Assembly: GCA_009885605.1 (NCBI GenBank)
Contig: VFKK01000067.1
Coordinates: forward strand, 1 to 16,375
DNA length: 16,375 nt
Source: Cyclobacteriaceae bacterium
GTDB lineage: Bacteria > Bacteroidota > Bacteroidia > Cytophagales > Cyclobacteriaceae
Reading direction: 5' to 3'
Shown here: positions 15,746 through 16,375 of the stretch, one piece after another
Layout of the letters: the number at the start of each line of letters is the position of its first letter
Position numbering within the stretch: position 1 is the stretch's first letter
Position numbers and translations under genes: made by a program
The notes under the pieces: model-generated
What the model saw: only the letters and a program-made list of their open reading frames with translations
The model's database searches: none
Told to the model about the DNA's origin: nothing

Positions 15746-16162
15746 ATGAAAACCTTACCTCAAAGCTGCGAACAATGCCTGCATGAATTCAGCGTCGCCC
15801 TTGAAGACTTAAATGTCTTCGTACATCGAGCACGAAAAAACGGCCTGACAGAAGCTCAGTCGAGGGAGCTGATTATCAACTTTGAAGTAGCTCACGAGTT
15901 GGCACTGAAATTAATCAACAAGTATTTTCAGCACCAGGGAAAAGGTCCTTTTTCAGGTTCGCGAGACTCCACGGTAGAGGCCTTTCATGCGGAGTTGATT
16001 GATGACGGGAAAGTTTGGCTGGATATGATCATCGACAGAATTCAATACAATCCGGTCTATTCAATGGATACGCAAGGCAAATTCCTGAATAATATCCAAC
16101 ACAGCTACATCGACTCACTGGAAAAATTCGAGAAAATGATGGAGGATAAGTTGGACGAGTAA
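15746..16162 (+). CDS. Orphan HI0074-family protein (HEPN; substrate-binding partner of minimal nucleotidyltransferases)
   Basis: 138 residues, all helical, matching the HI0074 family of the HEPN superfamily: INFEVAHELALKLINKYFQHQG (about 44-65) aligns with the family's FEftfELaWKxlKdyl core, then SGSRDSTVEAF and LIDDGKVWLDMIIDR (about 84-98). In MNT-HEPN pairs the HEPN partner is an RNase with an RX4HXY motif whose tyrosine is AMPylated by the nucleotidyltransferase. Here the motif reads R98-I-Q-Y-N-P103-V-Y105: Arg and Tyr are kept, but the catalytic His is Pro and the Asn after Arg is Ile. RNase activity is therefore unlikely. A CEQC pair lies at 8-11. No nucleotidyltransferase is seen on either side within the window, although only about 210 bases remain downstream. 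The gene starts 93 bases after the htrA stop. Cellular role unknown. Confidence 0.8.
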   Translation: MKTLPQSCEQCLHEFSVALEDLNVFVHRARKNGLTEAQSRELIINFEVAHELALKLINKYFQHQGKGPFSGSRDSTVEAFHAELIDDGKVWLDMIIDRIQYNPVYSMDTQGKFLNNIQHSYIDSLEKFEKMMEDKLDE

Positions 16163-16375
16163 CCGATTTCGGATTTAAGATTTCGGATTTAAGATTTTTA
16201 AAAAAAGTCTTTCATGAGGAATTCTGCGAATTTAAAATTTCAGACTTCTAACTTCATATTTCAGAATATGTATGTACGCTTTCTTGCCACTAGCCAAATA
16301 AAACAAGCTCTGAAGTTCAAAAGCAGCAACTGTGGTCAGTCGACCGTGGTCTGTGGACGATTATCCGCCATTTTC
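16163..16375. repeat. Repeat-bearing intergenic tail with no recognisable gene
   Basis: A 14-bp unit, GATTTCGGATTTAA, occurs twice in perfect tandem (16165-16178, 16179-16192) with a partial third copy (from 16193). Degenerate variants (AATTTAAAATTTCAGACTTC) follow near 16228-16250. Near the window end, GTGGTCAGTCGAC (16332-16344) and GTGGTCTGTGGAC (16346-16358) repeat with 11 of 13 matches and again a 14-base period. No coding sequence is supported on either strand. Confidence 0.75.

Noticed and set aside
16268..16375. An open frame running off the right edge (begins MYVRFLATSQ)
   Set aside because: It runs through the GTGGTC repeats, shows no nucleotidyltransferase or other motif, and is only 36 codons long.

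Overview
The window looks like chromosomal DNA from a member of the Bacteroidota, most likely order Cytophagales and close to Cyclobacteriaceae/Algoriphagus. This is an inference from protein style (Hsp20, HtrA, RseP and serine hydrolase wording), the weakness of Shine-Dalgarno signals, a TAnnTTTG-type -7 box upstream of dxr, and the dxr-rseP pairing. Coding density is high. No tRNA, rRNA, insertion sequence, integrase or CRISPR array was seen.

Layout, left to right. A serine beta-lactamase-like hydrolase on the minus strand is cut by the left edge (1-720). Next come a periplasmic HtrA/Deg protease on the minus strand (862-2361) and a decayed small heat-shock protein gene (2527-2950, minus). 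That gene carries a nonsense codon, two frameshifts and changes at conserved residues. A divergent large MscS-type mechanosensitive channel follows (3193-5709, plus). It converges on a cold-shock protein gene (5750-5941, minus) across a bidirectional terminator. A SixA-type phosphohistidine phosphatase (6029-6520, plus) overlaps the end of a short-chain dehydrogenase (6517-7251, minus) by four bases. A long minus-strand block then holds hslU, lon, rseP and dxr, with dxr and rseP translationally coupled. Divergent from dxr is a second HtrA/Deg protease (14207-15652, plus), followed by an orphan HI0074/HEPN-family protein whose catalytic His position is lost (15746-16162, plus). The last 210 bases hold short tandem repeats and no recognisable gene.

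Functionally this is a protein-quality-control and envelope-stress neighbourhood. It has two HtrA proteases, the site-2 protease RseP, Lon, the HslU unfoldase, the remains of an Hsp20 holdase, a cold-shock RNA chaperone and an osmotic safety valve. HtrA plus RseP are the kinds of enzymes that act in succession in regulated intramembrane proteolysis, but no anti-sigma/sigma pair is present in the window, so that link is only a hypothesis. I found no clear new multi-gene system. The observations most worth a second look are the multiply broken hsp20, the HEPN protein that lost its His but kept the tyrosine of the RX4HXY motif and has no visible partner, the terminator lying directly on the dehydrogenase start codon, and the leader structure upstream of lon.
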